Virus record (IMG/VR): IMGVR_UViG_3300042402_002467
Span: 1 to 21,090 of that record
Source of the DNA: a virus
Length of the DNA: 21,090 nucleotides
Reading direction: 5' to 3' (one strand)
Position 1 is the first letter of the stretch. The number at the start of each line of letters is the position of its first letter. The notes beneath the pieces are model-generated. The model was given only the letters and a program-made list of their open reading frames with translations. It was not told the DNA's origin and did not search any database. This document shows positions 1 to 8,208 of the stretch, one piece after another. Position numbers and translations under genes: made by a program.

Positions 1-2
1 AA

Positions 3-326
3 CTACCGGGCATAACAGAGCATCGCTTCAATCAACTGCAAGAGATTGAAGCAGTGCTTAACTTTCTAAACATACAGTTACGTAAGATTCGTCGCAGACA
101 TTTTCAAAAATACTTAGAAGGTTATGCCCGTGCTTTGACCAGTAGAGATGCTGAAAAATACGTAGACGGTGAAGACGAAGTGATTGACTTTGAAACTGTG
201 ATCAACGAAGTGGCCCTGCTGCGCAACAAATGGTTGGGTGTCATGAAGGGGCTTGAAAGCAAACAATGGATGAGCGGTCACATTGTGAGACTGAGAACTG
301 CCGGAATGGAAGACGTACAGGTATGA
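3..326 (+). CDS. uvsY: Probable UvsY-like recombination mediator, 5' end outside the window
   Basis: The frame is open from the window edge, so the N-terminus is missing; a GTG at 54 is an internal codon more likely than a start. The visible 107 residues are helical and highly charged, with a basic stretch (LRKIRRRHFQKYLEGYAR), then YVDGEDEVIDFETVINEVALL, and end in KGLESKQWMSGHIVRLRTAG. This order of a basic helix, an acidic linker and a C-terminal helix ending in a 'G..I..L' motif resembles T4-type UvsY, which loads UvsX recombinase onto gp32-coated single-stranded DNA. The assignment rests on remembered family pattern. Its stop overlaps the next start as ATGA (323-326), so the two are probably co-translated. 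It could instead be an unrelated small phage protein. Confidence 0.45.
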   Translation, partial: LPGITEHRFNQLQEIEAVLNFLNIQLRKIRRRHFQKYLEGYARALTSRDAEKYVDGEDEVIDFETVINEVALLRNKWLGVMKGLESKQWMSGHIVRLRTAGMEDVQV

Positions 327-1081
327 CACAATTCAGCAGTCCTGAACTTAGCCATCAACACAGCCTTGAAACTCTCAACTGCTTGTATGAGTACGATGAC
401 TTTATGCAAAGTATTACCACAGTTATTGACATGGGCTGCGGGGCTGGCCACGACCTAGAATGGTGGGCCACAAGAACCACTAGAGATGAGTCTGCTAGAC
501 CACTCAACATCAGATGTGTGGGCGTGGATCACGCTGAAGATTTGGGTATGACTCGCAAGTACAAGAACATACGCTATGTCTCTAAAGATTTCGAGCAACC
601 GTTTCCATCGCAGAAAAACAAGTACGATGTAGTGTGGTGTCACGATGCTTTTCAGTATGCAATCAATCCTGTGGCCACACTGTCAAACTGGTGGTCTGCT
701 ACGAGTGATGGTGGTATGCTGACTGTTATTGTGCCGCAATCTACCAATCTTGAATTCAACGTACAGGCCTATGATCAGTATGACTATTGTTATTACAACT
801 GGACCATGGTCAGTCTGATACACGCTCTTGCTGTGGCAGGATTTGATTGCGGCAGTGGATTCTTTAAGAAAAAGCCCACCGATGCTTGGCTACACGCTGT
901 GGTATACAAAAGCGCACACAAGCCAATGGATCCAAGATCCACCACATGGTACCAACTGAGCGAGCTGGATCTATTACCTGAGTCTGCCATGCGTTCTATT
1001 CAGCGTCACGGATATCCAAGACAAAGAGATTTGCTATTGCCTTGGCTTGATAAAAGTCTTATGTCAATGGCACAACACTAG
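323..1081 (+). CDS. Class I SAM-dependent methyltransferase
   Basis: A 252-residue protein with a Rossmann-type SAM-binding signature: motif I VIDMGCGAGHD at about residues 34-44, an acidic loop VGVDHAEDL that would hold the ribose, and a KYDVVWCHDAFQY segment where motif IV is expected. A GGMLTVIVPQ strand follows, as in Methyltransf_11/25-type enzymes. The start is the ATG at 323, because it overlaps the upstream stop as ATGA and falls at the head of the conserved part; an in-frame upstream ORF extension to 266 runs inside the previous gene. The substrate is unknown. Next to an FkbM methyltransferase and glycosyltransferases, a sugar or glycolipid substrate is a reasonable inference. Confidence 0.8.
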   Translation: MTQFSSPELSHQHSLETLNCLYEYDDFMQSITTVIDMGCGAGHDLEWWATRTTRDESARPLNIRCVGVDHAEDLGMTRKYKNIRYVSKDFEQPFPSQKNKYDVVWCHDAFQYAINPVATLSNWWSATSDGGMLTVIVPQSTNLEFNVQAYDQYDYCYYNWTMVSLIHALAVAGFDCGSGFFKKKPTDAWLHAVVYKSAHKPMDPRSTTWYQLSELDLLPESAMRSIQRHGYPRQRDLLLPWLDKSLMSMAQH

Positions 1082-1090
1082 GAACAAGCA

Positions 1091-1738
1091 ATGTACGAAC
1101 ATTTAGGCTGGCACTTTCCTGACTTTGATCGACATTTTGCTCGTACTGTATCGCAATGGCCCGGCACTGACTATCAACAGGCCACTATTGATCAAGCTGT
1201 ACAGCATGCAAAAAGATTTGGCTGTGCGATTGATGTAGGTGGCAACATTGGCCTACACACTGTTAGATTTGCACAAAAATTCCAACAGGTACATTCGTTT
1301 GAACCCACTGCTGTCAACTTTGAATGCCTACAAAAGAATACTGAATCCTTTGCTAATGTCACACTGCATCGTTGCGGCTTAGGTGACAAAGAAACTGTAC
1401 TGTCAATCAAATTACCGCAAGATTCCAACAACTGCGGCAACTTCTCCTTGGTTGATTTTGGCACCGACACTGACACAGTTGAAGAATCTATCTCCGTAGT
1501 GACCTTGGATTCGTTAAATCTTGCCCCGGACTTGATCAAGATAGATGTGCAGGGTTTTGACTATAATGTGTTAGTGGGTGCTGCCGACACTATTGCACAG
1601 CATCGGCCAGTGATCATCATAGAGTCTGAAACTAAAAAATCAAGAAACAGCATCGGCGAATTCTTAACTGCACATGGCTACACCACAGCAGCTAAAATCC
1701 GCCATGATCAAATTTGGGTGTATTCTGAAACAATCTAG
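1091..1738 (+). CDS. FkbM-family methyltransferase
   Basis: This 215-residue protein carries the FkbM-type signature: DVGGNIGLHT (about residues 48-57) for SAM binding, SFEPT (69-73), a VTLDSL segment, then LIKIDVQGFDYNVLVGA and a PVIIIES strand. FkbM-family enzymes are O-methyltransferases of small molecules and sugars and are common in polysaccharide loci. The ATG at 1091 has a purine-rich AGGAACAAG upstream and follows the previous stop by 9 bases, so it belongs to the same operon. Its 3' end overlaps the tail of the minus-strand gene at 1692-2552 by 47 bases, a convergent overlap with no visible terminator. Confidence 0.9.
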   Translation: MYEHLGWHFPDFDRHFARTVSQWPGTDYQQATIDQAVQHAKRFGCAIDVGGNIGLHTVRFAQKFQQVHSFEPTAVNFECLQKNTESFANVTLHRCGLGDKETVLSIKLPQDSNNCGNFSLVDFGTDTDTVEESISVVTLDSLNLAPDLIKIDVQGFDYNVLVGAADTIAQHRPVIIIESETKKSRNSIGEFLTAHGYTTAAKIRHDQIWVYSETI

Positions 1739-2552
1739 CAATGGGTTGCCCTGTGGCTAATTCTGCACAGGTCCACTCTGTGTGAGACAAGTTAATCAGC
1801 CACTCGCTGCGATCCGGCCTTGCAGGCGATTCAATCTGGCTCCAATCTAAGTTGGCCACTGGTGCAGCCAAACTTGTAGGACCCACAAAAGCAGGAACTC
1901 CTGACACGACAGCCTGACTGCCGGGGCCACTGTTCCAGTTTACCACAGCCCAGGCATTATTAAGCACACGATCAAAATCAAAATCGTCGTAAGTGTTGGG
2001 CATGTGCAAGGGCTTGTCTATAATACAACCTGGTAATACCACAACTTCCTGCCTGGGATGACTGCGTATCACTATGGGTCTTTGTGTGTGTTCACGAAGA
2101 TGATCAACTGTTTGTTTTAACCAAGTGTCAACAGCAGGTTGCCCTGCCCATTGCTCACTGTCATGCCGCTGTAAGGCAATCACAATGTCCTCGCCAGACT
2201 CGCGCCACGGCTTCAATCCCAAGTTTAGTTTTTGTGGTCTTTGTAGATCTATGCCGTGTCCGTAAAAGGCCGCAGATCCTGTGCCGTTGATGCCCATCTT
2301 CCAGGTTTGCCCGCGTTGCAACATACCAACTTCCAGCACAATCACTGGACGACCGCTGCGGCGAAACGCAGACCATACAGCGTGATTCTGTTGCATACGA
2401 CCAGACCATAGCACACTCCAGATAACAGCAACATCTGCAGACATGTCGTGACTGCTGTGAGCTAACCCCAACTGATCAAGCCCTTGCTGAAATGCAGCAA
2501 ACACTGGCTGACTGTTTAGGGCACCAAACTTATTAAATAGACCGAATCGCAT
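1692..2552 (-). CDS. GT-B/capsule-synthesis-like glycosyltransferase paralogue A
   Basis: A 286-residue protein, one of five related copies in the window. The C-terminal half shows the shared features: RPIVIRSHPR (an HP-containing loop), AVVNWNSGPGSQAVVSGVPAFV, which resembles the nucleotide-sugar loop of capsule polysaccharide synthesis proteins, then LDWSQIESPARPDRSEWL and a Trp-rich tail ending with a G.P...L motif. The N-terminal half has VIVLEVGMLQRG and WKMGINGTGSA, matching the other copies. Known relatives transfer or process surface sugars; the precise reaction is unknown. It stands apart from the other four, as a single minus-strand gene. The start at 2552 gives the natural N-terminus MRFGLFNKFG and lies downstream of one half of the divergent promoter repeat. 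Confidence 0.7.
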   Translation of the reverse strand: MRFGLFNKFGALNSQPVFAAFQQGLDQLGLAHSSHDMSADVAVIWSVLWSGRMQQNHAVWSAFRRSGRPVIVLEVGMLQRGQTWKMGINGTGSAAFYGHGIDLQRPQKLNLGLKPWRESGEDIVIALQRHDSEQWAGQPAVDTWLKQTVDHLREHTQRPIVIRSHPRQEVVVLPGCIIDKPLHMPNTYDDFDFDRVLNNAWAVVNWNSGPGSQAVVSGVPAFVGPTSLAAPVANLDWSQIESPARPDRSEWLINLSHTEWTCAELATGQPIARLFQNTPKFDHGGF

Positions 2553-2556
2553 GAGA

Positions 2557-2580
2557 TTAAATACCTGAGACAGTATTTAA
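2557..2580. promoter_or_regulatory. Symmetric divergent late-like promoter pair
   Basis: The 36-base gap between two divergent genes holds a perfect inverted repeat: TTAAATAC (2557-2564), 8 bases, then GTATTTAA (2573-2580). Read on either strand the arm is TTAAATA, close to the T4 late -10 motif TATAAATA (6 of 8 with the base before it). Each arm points at its own start: 26 bases to the plus ATG at 2589, which has an AAGGA Shine-Dalgarno, and 21 bases to the minus ATG at 2552. It may be two late promoters, or an operator for one regulator. Confidence 0.5.
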
Positions 2581-2588
2581 GGACATTT

Positions 2589-3410
2589 ATGACACGCAAA
2601 TTTTCTGTAGTAACAACATTTCATCAAGCCGGATACGACAAGTATGGCAGCAGAATGATTGATACATTTTTGGCAAATTGGCCTCAAGAAGTACATCTGT
2701 ATGTGTATGCAGAAGATTGCACTGTGACACAAACAGCACCAAATCTCACAGTGTATGATTTCCACAGTCGTGTTCCGGCTCTAGTGGCATTTAAAGATCA
2801 GTACCGAGACGATCCACGTGCCAATGGCCGACTACCAATGGGACCTGTTGATGCCAAGGGCAAGCAACGTGGTATTGGATTCAAATGGGATGCAGTGAGA
2901 TTCAGTCACAAGATTTATGCCATATGCGATGCTGCTCGCAATACTACAGACACTGTGTTTTGGATGGATGCCGACATGGTATGCCACAGTCCCATCACCT
3001 TGGCAACCATAGATCGCTTGATGCCACCTACCGCAGACATTGCGTTCTTGGGCCGCAGCAAAAAGTACACAGAATGTGGCTTATGGGCCATTGACATGAG
3101 TAACAGTGCCAACATGTTGTTCATGCAATGGATGCAGGCAGCATATGATGATGCAGAAACAGGTGTATTTGCCATGAAAGAATTTCACGACTGCTGGGTG
3201 TTTGATCGCACAAGAGAACGATTACAAGCTGCTGTACCTGCGTGGCGCCAGCTGAACTGGGCCGCACACTTTGTTATGGGCGAAGGACATCCACTTATCA
3301 ATACAGAATGGGGTGCGTATTTGGATCATCTCAAAGGCAATCGCAAAGATACAGGACGTAGCAAGATCAAAGACCTTGTGGTCAACAGAACTGAAGGATA
3401 TTGGCAGTGA
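2589..3410 (+). CDS. GT-A-fold glycosyltransferase with DxD motif
   Basis: A 273-residue protein that opens with a beta strand (KFSVVTTFHQAGYDKYG) typical of the nucleotide-binding half of GT-A enzymes. A DxD motif, FWMDADMVCHSPI, sits at about residues 125-136 and would bind the metal and the sugar nucleotide. Later segments AFLGRSKKYTECGLWAIDM and EFHDCWVFD resemble the acceptor-side part of phage-borne glycosyltransferases. AAGGA at 2579-2583 lies 5 bases before the ATG. It is the first gene of a three-gene plus-strand operon and is followed by a GTGA overlap with the GT25-like gene. The sugar donor and the acceptor cannot be told from the sequence. Confidence 0.75.
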   Translation: MTRKFSVVTTFHQAGYDKYGSRMIDTFLANWPQEVHLYVYAEDCTVTQTAPNLTVYDFHSRVPALVAFKDQYRDDPRANGRLPMGPVDAKGKQRGIGFKWDAVRFSHKIYAICDAARNTTDTVFWMDADMVCHSPITLATIDRLMPPTADIAFLGRSKKYTECGLWAIDMSNSANMLFMQWMQAAYDDAETGVFAMKEFHDCWVFDRTRERLQAAVPAWRQLNWAAHFVMGEGHPLINTEWGAYLDHLKGNRKDTGRSKIKDLVVNRTEGYWQ

Positions 3411-4090
3411 AATCTTTTATCATATACCTGTCTAAAATTGCCAGCAGTTTAGAGTCTGCTGTTAAGACACAACAGGATCTTGCTGCCATTGGTATAACTG
3501 CTGAACTGTTTGAAGGCACTTACGGCAACGAAGCTGAGAAAATTTTTGCCGAAGAAGGTAGAACTGTACATCCTATTGATTTCAAAGGCAATGCTACTGA
3601 CGAACGAGATGCCAACAAGGCACAACGCCCAGGAGTAATGGGTTGCTTCTACAGTCATTACAGATTATGGAAACGGTGTGTAGAGCTCAACGAAACTATC
3701 TGTGTGTTTGAGGATGATGTAAAAGTACTTAGACCATTGGTGCCTGTAGAATTTGTGGATATTTTAGTGATTGCTATGGGCGCCAGAAAAAATGAAAAGT
3801 ACCTACACTACATACACGATCCCCGGGGTGAATGTCACGCAGCTGAGTATATTCACAGATCAATGCCGGGTACTGTGGGTTACATGATCACGCCAGATGC
3901 AGCTAAAAAATTATTGACCAATTACAAAAAAACTTTCTTGTCATCAGACAATGCCATCAATAAAGGAGTAGTTACGATCCAAATACACAGCCATATTATA
4001 GGAGCTGCCAATCTTGACAAGCAGAGTCTCACAGCCAGCAAAAAGTTTTGGGAAAGATATAAGAATAGGAATAGTAATAGTAATCAATGA
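3407..4090 (+). CDS. GT25-family (LPS-type) glycosyltransferase
   Basis: A 227-residue protein with the features of glycosyltransferase family 25: an N-terminal strand FIIYLSKIASSLES, then GVMGCFYSHYRLWKRCVE (about residues 76-93), and CVFEDDVKVL (99-108), where EDD acts as the metal-binding motif. GYMITPDAAKKLL fits the conserved late segment. GT25 members add galactose or glucose to lipo-oligosaccharide or to collagen. The GTG at 3407 is preferred to a TTG at 3401, because AAGGA (3394-3398) is 8 bases from the GTG but only 2 from the TTG, and the GTG overlaps the previous stop. The C-terminus RNSNSNQ comes from a short AATAGT-type DNA repeat and may be length-variable. Confidence 0.8.
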   Translation: MKSFIIYLSKIASSLESAVKTQQDLAAIGITAELFEGTYGNEAEKIFAEEGRTVHPIDFKGNATDERDANKAQRPGVMGCFYSHYRLWKRCVELNETICVFEDDVKVLRPLVPVEFVDILVIAMGARKNEKYLHYIHDPRGECHAAEYIHRSMPGTVGYMITPDAAKKLLTNYKKTFLSSDNAINKGVVTIQIHSHIIGAANLDKQSLTASKKFWERYKNRNSNSNQ

Positions 4091-4668
4091 AAACATATTT
4101 TATAAAAGAAGGTTATCAGCACAGATTAGATAACCAATACTTTGACGATACCGAAAACACCGACAAGTGGCAACGAGAAGTGTATACCTTTGCCAAAGAC
4201 GTTGCAGTAAAAAACAACTTTACCAAAGTCATAGACATTGGCACCGGCTCTGCTTACAAGCTGTTGGACAACTTCAGAGATTTTGAAACTGTGGGTATTG
4301 ACGTTCCTCAGACAGTGGCTTGGTTGCGAGAAACATATCCCGACAGAACTTGGGTAGACAAGTTTGAACCCATTACAGGTTATGATCTTGTTATTGCGTC
4401 AGATGTAATTGAGCATATTCCAGATCCTGACCAACTGTTGGATTTAATAGAACAGTCTGCCCCTCAATTGATAGTCTTAAGCACACCCGACAGAGATCTA
4501 TTGGAAAGAACACCAGATGGCCCTCCTAAGAATCGCGCACATGTGAGAGAATGGACCATGCCAGAATTTTACAACTACATTGATAGTAGATTTGAAGTTC
4601 TTGACCACTTTGTATCAAATCGCAAACAGTCAACACAGACCTTGTTAGCCCGGCTGAAATCTAAGTAA
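4087..4668 (+). CDS. Class I SAM-dependent methyltransferase
   Basis: A 193-residue protein with motif I VIDIGTGSAYKLL (about residues 48-60), VGIDVP for motif II, and LVIASDVIEHIPDPDQLLDLI, the typical 'D.IEH..dP' motif IV of Methyltransf_11/23 proteins that methylate small molecules or sugars. A later segment, LSTPDRDLL followed by HVREWTMPEF, matches the C-terminal part of such enzymes in glycan loci. The start overlaps the GT25 stop as ATGA. It is the last gene of its operon and overlaps the convergent minus-strand gene by 8 bases. The substrate is unknown. Confidence 0.85.
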   Translation: MKTYFIKEGYQHRLDNQYFDDTENTDKWQREVYTFAKDVAVKNNFTKVIDIGTGSAYKLLDNFRDFETVGIDVPQTVAWLRETYPDRTWVDKFEPITGYDLVIASDVIEHIPDPDQLLDLIEQSAPQLIVLSTPDRDLLERTPDGPPKNRAHVREWTMPEFYNYIDSRFEVLDHFVSNRKQSTQTLLARLKSK

Positions 4669-5497
4669 AGTTGTAATTGAATTCTGGGTCGTAGTATTTG
4701 AAAGGACCCAGATATCGCTCTAGTAAGTCCAACGCCTCACCTGACTGCCATTCTGCTCTGGTATACTGACACCAGGCTATGTGTTCGTGCCACGCTGATC
4801 GCAAAGGTGGTTCTGTGGGATCGGCCCAATTCTCAAGTATAGAACGACCAGCAGCCCATGTTGGGCAAGGTTCTGTGCTGATAACTTTTTTGCCGTACCA
4901 AAATGCTTCGCAAGTGATGGCCGAGCTTTGAGATACCACTAAATCAGCCCAATCTAAATCAGTCCACAAGGTAGAATATCTATTACCAGCTTTGCCAGGC
5001 TTGGCTCTAATTCTTACCTCAGCTCCGGGAAACTGTACCGACATAGCATCGGCCCACTCAGTGGATGATTGTCCACTCCAGACTCTAGTGGTTACCTTGC
5101 TGGGTGCAATCAGTACCTTACGAACTTCTTGTACTTTCCAAGGATGACGTGGCAACCCCATTACGGCCCATCGCGAATGCGGCACAGGCCGCAAAACAGT
5201 ATTAGCCCACCCGTTTACACTGGCCCTATAGAACATTCTTTTCTTGTGTAGATGATTGCCCAAGTATCCACGGCCTACATACACCGCAGGTTGTTGATTC
5301 TGTAGCCACGTAGGTACATTTGGATTGGTAAGATCAGAATAGCAGAAAACAGGAGTATTGGCCGCTGCATTTTTCCAGTTGCGGCACAAGATTATGTTGC
5401 GTTTTTGTTTGATCCAAGCGTCAACCCATTCTTGTATGAACTGATCTTGTGCAACATCAGTAGTAAGTACTTGTAATTTTTTCACAAACGTGCCCAT
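4661..5497 (-). CDS. GT-B/capsule-synthesis-like glycosyltransferase paralogue B
   Basis: This copy is 278 residues from the ATG at 5497, the last gene of the six-gene minus operon. It is the most diverged of the five: the HP loop reads RIRAKPG, and the nucleotide-sugar loop is LVVSQSSAITCEAFWYGKKVIS. GYLGNH and FYRASVNGWANT keep the N-terminal pattern, and RSAWHEHIAWCQYTRAEWQSGEA keeps the Trp-rich C-terminal pattern. A longer reading frame reaches 5575, but the extension lies inside the previous gene and looks like its shadow; the 5497 start overlaps the upstream stop by 16 bases. Loss of the HP pair may mean altered chemistry. Confidence 0.65.
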   Translation of the reverse strand: MGTFVKKLQVLTTDVAQDQFIQEWVDAWIKQKRNIILCRNWKNAAANTPVFCYSDLTNPNVPTWLQNQQPAVYVGRGYLGNHLHKKRMFYRASVNGWANTVLRPVPHSRWAVMGLPRHPWKVQEVRKVLIAPSKVTTRVWSGQSSTEWADAMSVQFPGAEVRIRAKPGKAGNRYSTLWTDLDWADLVVSQSSAITCEAFWYGKKVISTEPCPTWAAGRSILENWADPTEPPLRSAWHEHIAWCQYTRAEWQSGEALDLLERYLGPFKYYDPEFNYNFT

Positions 5498-6429
5498 TGA
5501 CGCATATGAGACCAACAACGTCCAGATACCAAGTCTGCGTGACTCCAATGAAACTGACTGATACGATGCAACCAAGCAGTGCGGTCTGGCATTGAGGGTG
5601 TTTCTATTTGACTGAGATCAGTGTTGGCAATATCTCTACATTGACTACGTGCAGGATCAGTTACAAATACAGGAACTCCTTCTATAGCAGCCCCTACTGT
5701 AGGGCTAGAATTATGAGCTACTGCTGCCCAGCAATATTTTAAATCGCGGGTCAAGGGATTATCGGCATCACCAACAACAACATTATGCAAAGAACTATTT
5801 TTAGCAAAATCATTTAGATACTTGCGAGCATGTTTATCACCTGGATGTGGGCGTACCAGAATGGATCTGTCTGTGTATTTTCTCAATTCTCGAATAGTAT
5901 TGGCGGCCCAGTCTACGACTGACATGTTACCCATGCTCCAGCCACCATTTCTTTGTAAGCAAACTAGGACATGATTGCCAGTAGTACGCCAGTTACGCAC
6001 ACGAATTCCTATGTCTTGCTGTATACGATTCCATTGAGCAGGGTTTGGGTTGCTGTCACAGTACTCACCGGTGTCAGGGAATACACCATCATAACTGTAG
6101 CGCAAATAATAGTGAGGATTCTTAGTGTCGTGATATAAAAATAAATTACTGTCGGCAATCACAGTACGTCCTCCTTGTTGGCGTTGCTGATCTACAATGC
6201 TTCGTCTAAAATTTAAATGTGGAGCACTTTTACCGTGTTCATGTACCCATCCTAGCATGACTGCTACGTCTGCTGGCTCGTGCTGCATTGCGGTAGACAC
6301 AATGCCTATATCTCCAGCAACAGCGGCACCTTCTGCATACTTTGTAAGAGTTAAAAGTTTTTCATTGGTATTATAAGCACCAGATAACATCTTGGCAGGT
6401 AACGTAGCAAGATAGCTTACTACTTTCAT
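5482..6429 (-). CDS. GT-B/capsule-synthesis-like glycosyltransferase paralogue C
   Basis: A 315-residue copy that keeps the family signature best: RSILVRPHPGDKHARKYL (HP loop), AAVAHNSSPTVGAAIEGVPVFV (nucleotide-sugar loop), and TDLSQIETPSMPDRTAWL followed by FHWSHADLVSGRCWSHM. HVLVCLQRNGGWSMGN and VDWAANTIRELRKYTDR form the middle segment shared with paralogues A, D and E. The start overlaps the previous stop as ATGA (6426-6429). Proteins with these motifs are related to capsule polysaccharide synthesis proteins; the sugar is unknown. Confidence 0.7.
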   Translation of the reverse strand: MKVVSYLATLPAKMLSGAYNTNEKLLTLTKYAEGAAVAGDIGIVSTAMQHEPADVAVMLGWVHEHGKSAPHLNFRRSIVDQQRQQGGRTVIADSNLFLYHDTKNPHYYLRYSYDGVFPDTGEYCDSNPNPAQWNRIQQDIGIRVRNWRTTGNHVLVCLQRNGGWSMGNMSVVDWAANTIRELRKYTDRSILVRPHPGDKHARKYLNDFAKNSSLHNVVVGDADNPLTRDLKYCWAAVAHNSSPTVGAAIEGVPVFVTDPARSQCRDIANTDLSQIETPSMPDRTAWLHRISQFHWSHADLVSGRCWSHMRQWARL

Positions 6430-7427
6430 TTAATTTTTTCCAATACTGGCAACAGGTGTGACCACGCTGTTCCGTCGCGCATTTCATCTGCAGACCATTG
6501 ACACCCTGCAAGATTGCGTAACCATGCTCGAACTTCTTCGTTGGATGCCATCTTGACATCGTTGATATCATGTACCAGTCGAGAACTTATACCCCAGGTA
6601 AAATTACCAGCATCGCAGGCCACAGTGGGAATACCACTCAACACACTGTCAATGGCCAAACCGCTGGTGTAAGTCACTGTACAATAGGCGCCCGTGAGAT
6701 CTTGAATCCAAGGAACTATTTGCCCGTCGCTAAATCTAATATTTTGTACACCTGACAATAACAGTTTTCTAGCCAGCTCCTCGTGATCTCCAAACGCACG
6801 TTGACTGGCCAGGGGATGATTACGAACTATTACAAAACGATCAGTCTTTTTTCTGATATCCATAATAGTTCTATATGCCCAGTCATTTATGTCAGCACCG
6901 CGTAAGCTGGCATCGCCGGGCAATTGAAGTGCTACTAATATGTGTCCGCTGGGATCAGAATTCCAACCCGACCATCGGATTTCGAGCTCCGAAAGTCTAA
7001 GATCTGCAGCTTCTTTATCTAACACAGGCCAATCTGCGTCTTGGTTTAAAAAGCCATTTACCCCAACACGCCAGTATTGATTTTCACTGTCTGTGACACG
7101 GTTCAGCAATGGAGTTTCTATACAGACAAATCGACGGGCATTTGCAGCCACAGACGTTCTGGTTTGGTGTGTTCCTTTTTCTCTGGCCTTCCAAGATCCA
7201 AAAAACACAGCCACATCGCACTCTTTATAAGCTTCGGCATATTCGTAAGAAATATGATTTTGAGCCACGTTGCCTTCTGCCCATCTACCAATCCTGGTGA
7301 CATTTTCAAACTGTTGTTCTTCAGTGGAATCATTCTCAATCCAAGATTCTATTCCGGCTGCAAAATCTTTAAGTAAATCTCTTTCTTGCGTGTTGTTGGC
7401 TGATGCCATAAAAATCTTAACGTGCAT
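6426..7427 (-). CDS. GT-B/capsule-synthesis-like glycosyltransferase paralogue D
   Basis: At 333 residues this is the longest of the five copies. It has HILVALQLPGDASLRGADINDWAYRTI, then RFVIVRNHPLASQRAF (HP loop) and CTVTYTSGLAIDSVLSGIPTVA (nucleotide-sugar loop). The C-terminal part AWLRNLAGCQWSADEMRDGTAWSHL fits the shared Trp-rich tail, but the SQIE motif is replaced by HDIND. The N-terminal half has CDVAVFFGSWKAR and VETPLLNR-like segments matching paralogue A. The start overlaps the previous stop by 11 bases. It is part of the coupled six-gene minus operon. Confidence 0.7.
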   Translation of the reverse strand: MHVKIFMASANNTQERDLLKDFAAGIESWIENDSTEEQQFENVTRIGRWAEGNVAQNHISYEYAEAYKECDVAVFFGSWKAREKGTHQTRTSVAANARRFVCIETPLLNRVTDSENQYWRVGVNGFLNQDADWPVLDKEAADLRLSELEIRWSGWNSDPSGHILVALQLPGDASLRGADINDWAYRTIMDIRKKTDRFVIVRNHPLASQRAFGDHEELARKLLLSGVQNIRFSDGQIVPWIQDLTGAYCTVTYTSGLAIDSVLSGIPTVACDAGNFTWGISSRLVHDINDVKMASNEEVRAWLRNLAGCQWSADEMRDGTAWSHLLPVLEKIK

Positions 7428-8208
7428 TTAGTATCCTATAAGCTGTGCCATCTTTGAGTTCTCTAACATGAAACTGTCCATAGGCCAAGTGGCAAGCCCA
7501 TGCATGTAATTTATCTGCATCTGCCCAATAGGGAGATTCAATTTGACTTAAATCACTGTTGCTCACTGGAGCCGCTGCATTAACTGGTGCCAAAGTAAAC
7601 ACAGGAATACCTAACATAACACTTTCGGTTGCAGCATTGGAATTAAAGGTCACTAAAGCATGCACATCATCAACTAAAACTTTAGACAAGGGATCAGTGG
7701 CAATACGATCTATTCTGTTGGCAGCACGTTGTCTGACCACAATGGGTCTATCTGTGTGTTGTTGAATAGTGGCCACTGTGTCGGCGATCCAAGACTCCAA
7801 GTCAATGCCATAGAATTTACAGGGCTTTTCGTCAGGTACTGCTAGCACAATCTTCGTACCGTAACGCCGGGGCTGTAAAGCAATACCCATCTGCTGCCAT
7901 CTATCGGGGGGACGATCCACAATCTCGCCGTGCTGTAGATTGTTCTTAACTATGCGATGCCACACTTTCCATCCTTGCGGATTTTTAGGATTGGGATTGT
8001 TGCCAAAATACCCAGAGTCCATGTAATAAAAATCACGACCATCTGCCCAGCACTGTTTCATCAACTTGTGCTTGAGTATCCCGCGCAGCACTATGGGATC
8101 ACAGCCAGCTGCATAATCAAACTCAGCAACAGGTTCTCCGCCACTGCCGCGAGCAAGCATGTTGATGTACTCGTCCTCGCCGTTTTTACTGAAAAAGATC
8201 CATGTCAT
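7417..8208 (-). CDS. GT-B/capsule-synthesis-like glycosyltransferase paralogue E
   Basis: The shortest copy, 263 residues. The C-terminal nucleotide-sugar loop is present (ALVTFNSNAATESVMLGIPVFT), as are SDLSQIESPYWADADKLHAW and a GQFHVRELKDGTAYRIL tail. The HP loop is altered to RPIVVRQRAANR, and the N-terminal domain is trimmed compared with paralogues C and D. A substituted key loop plus a shorter N-domain suggests a changed or partner-dependent role. The ATG overlaps the upstream TylF-like stop as ATGA (8205-8208), so translation is probably coupled. Confidence 0.65.
   Translation of the reverse strand: MTWIFFSKNGEDEYINMLARGSGGEPVAEFDYAAGCDPIVLRGILKHKLMKQCWADGRDFYYMDSGYFGNNPNPKNPQGWKVWHRIVKNNLQHGEIVDRPPDRWQQMGIALQPRRYGTKIVLAVPDEKPCKFYGIDLESWIADTVATIQQHTDRPIVVRQRAANRIDRIATDPLSKVLVDDVHALVTFNSNAATESVMLGIPVFTLAPVNAAAPVSNSDLSQIESPYWADADKLHAWACHLAYGQFHVRELKDGTAYRILNAR

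Noticed and set aside
4055-4085. Short AATAGT-like tandem repeat at the end of the GT25 gene
   Set aside because: Only about two to three imperfect units, in frame as RNSNSN; too short to call a phase-variation tract, though length change would only alter the tail.
5498-5575. Longer start for paralogue B
   Set aside because: The extension overlaps the previous gene for its whole length and lacks family motifs; the 5497 ATG gives the usual N-terminus.
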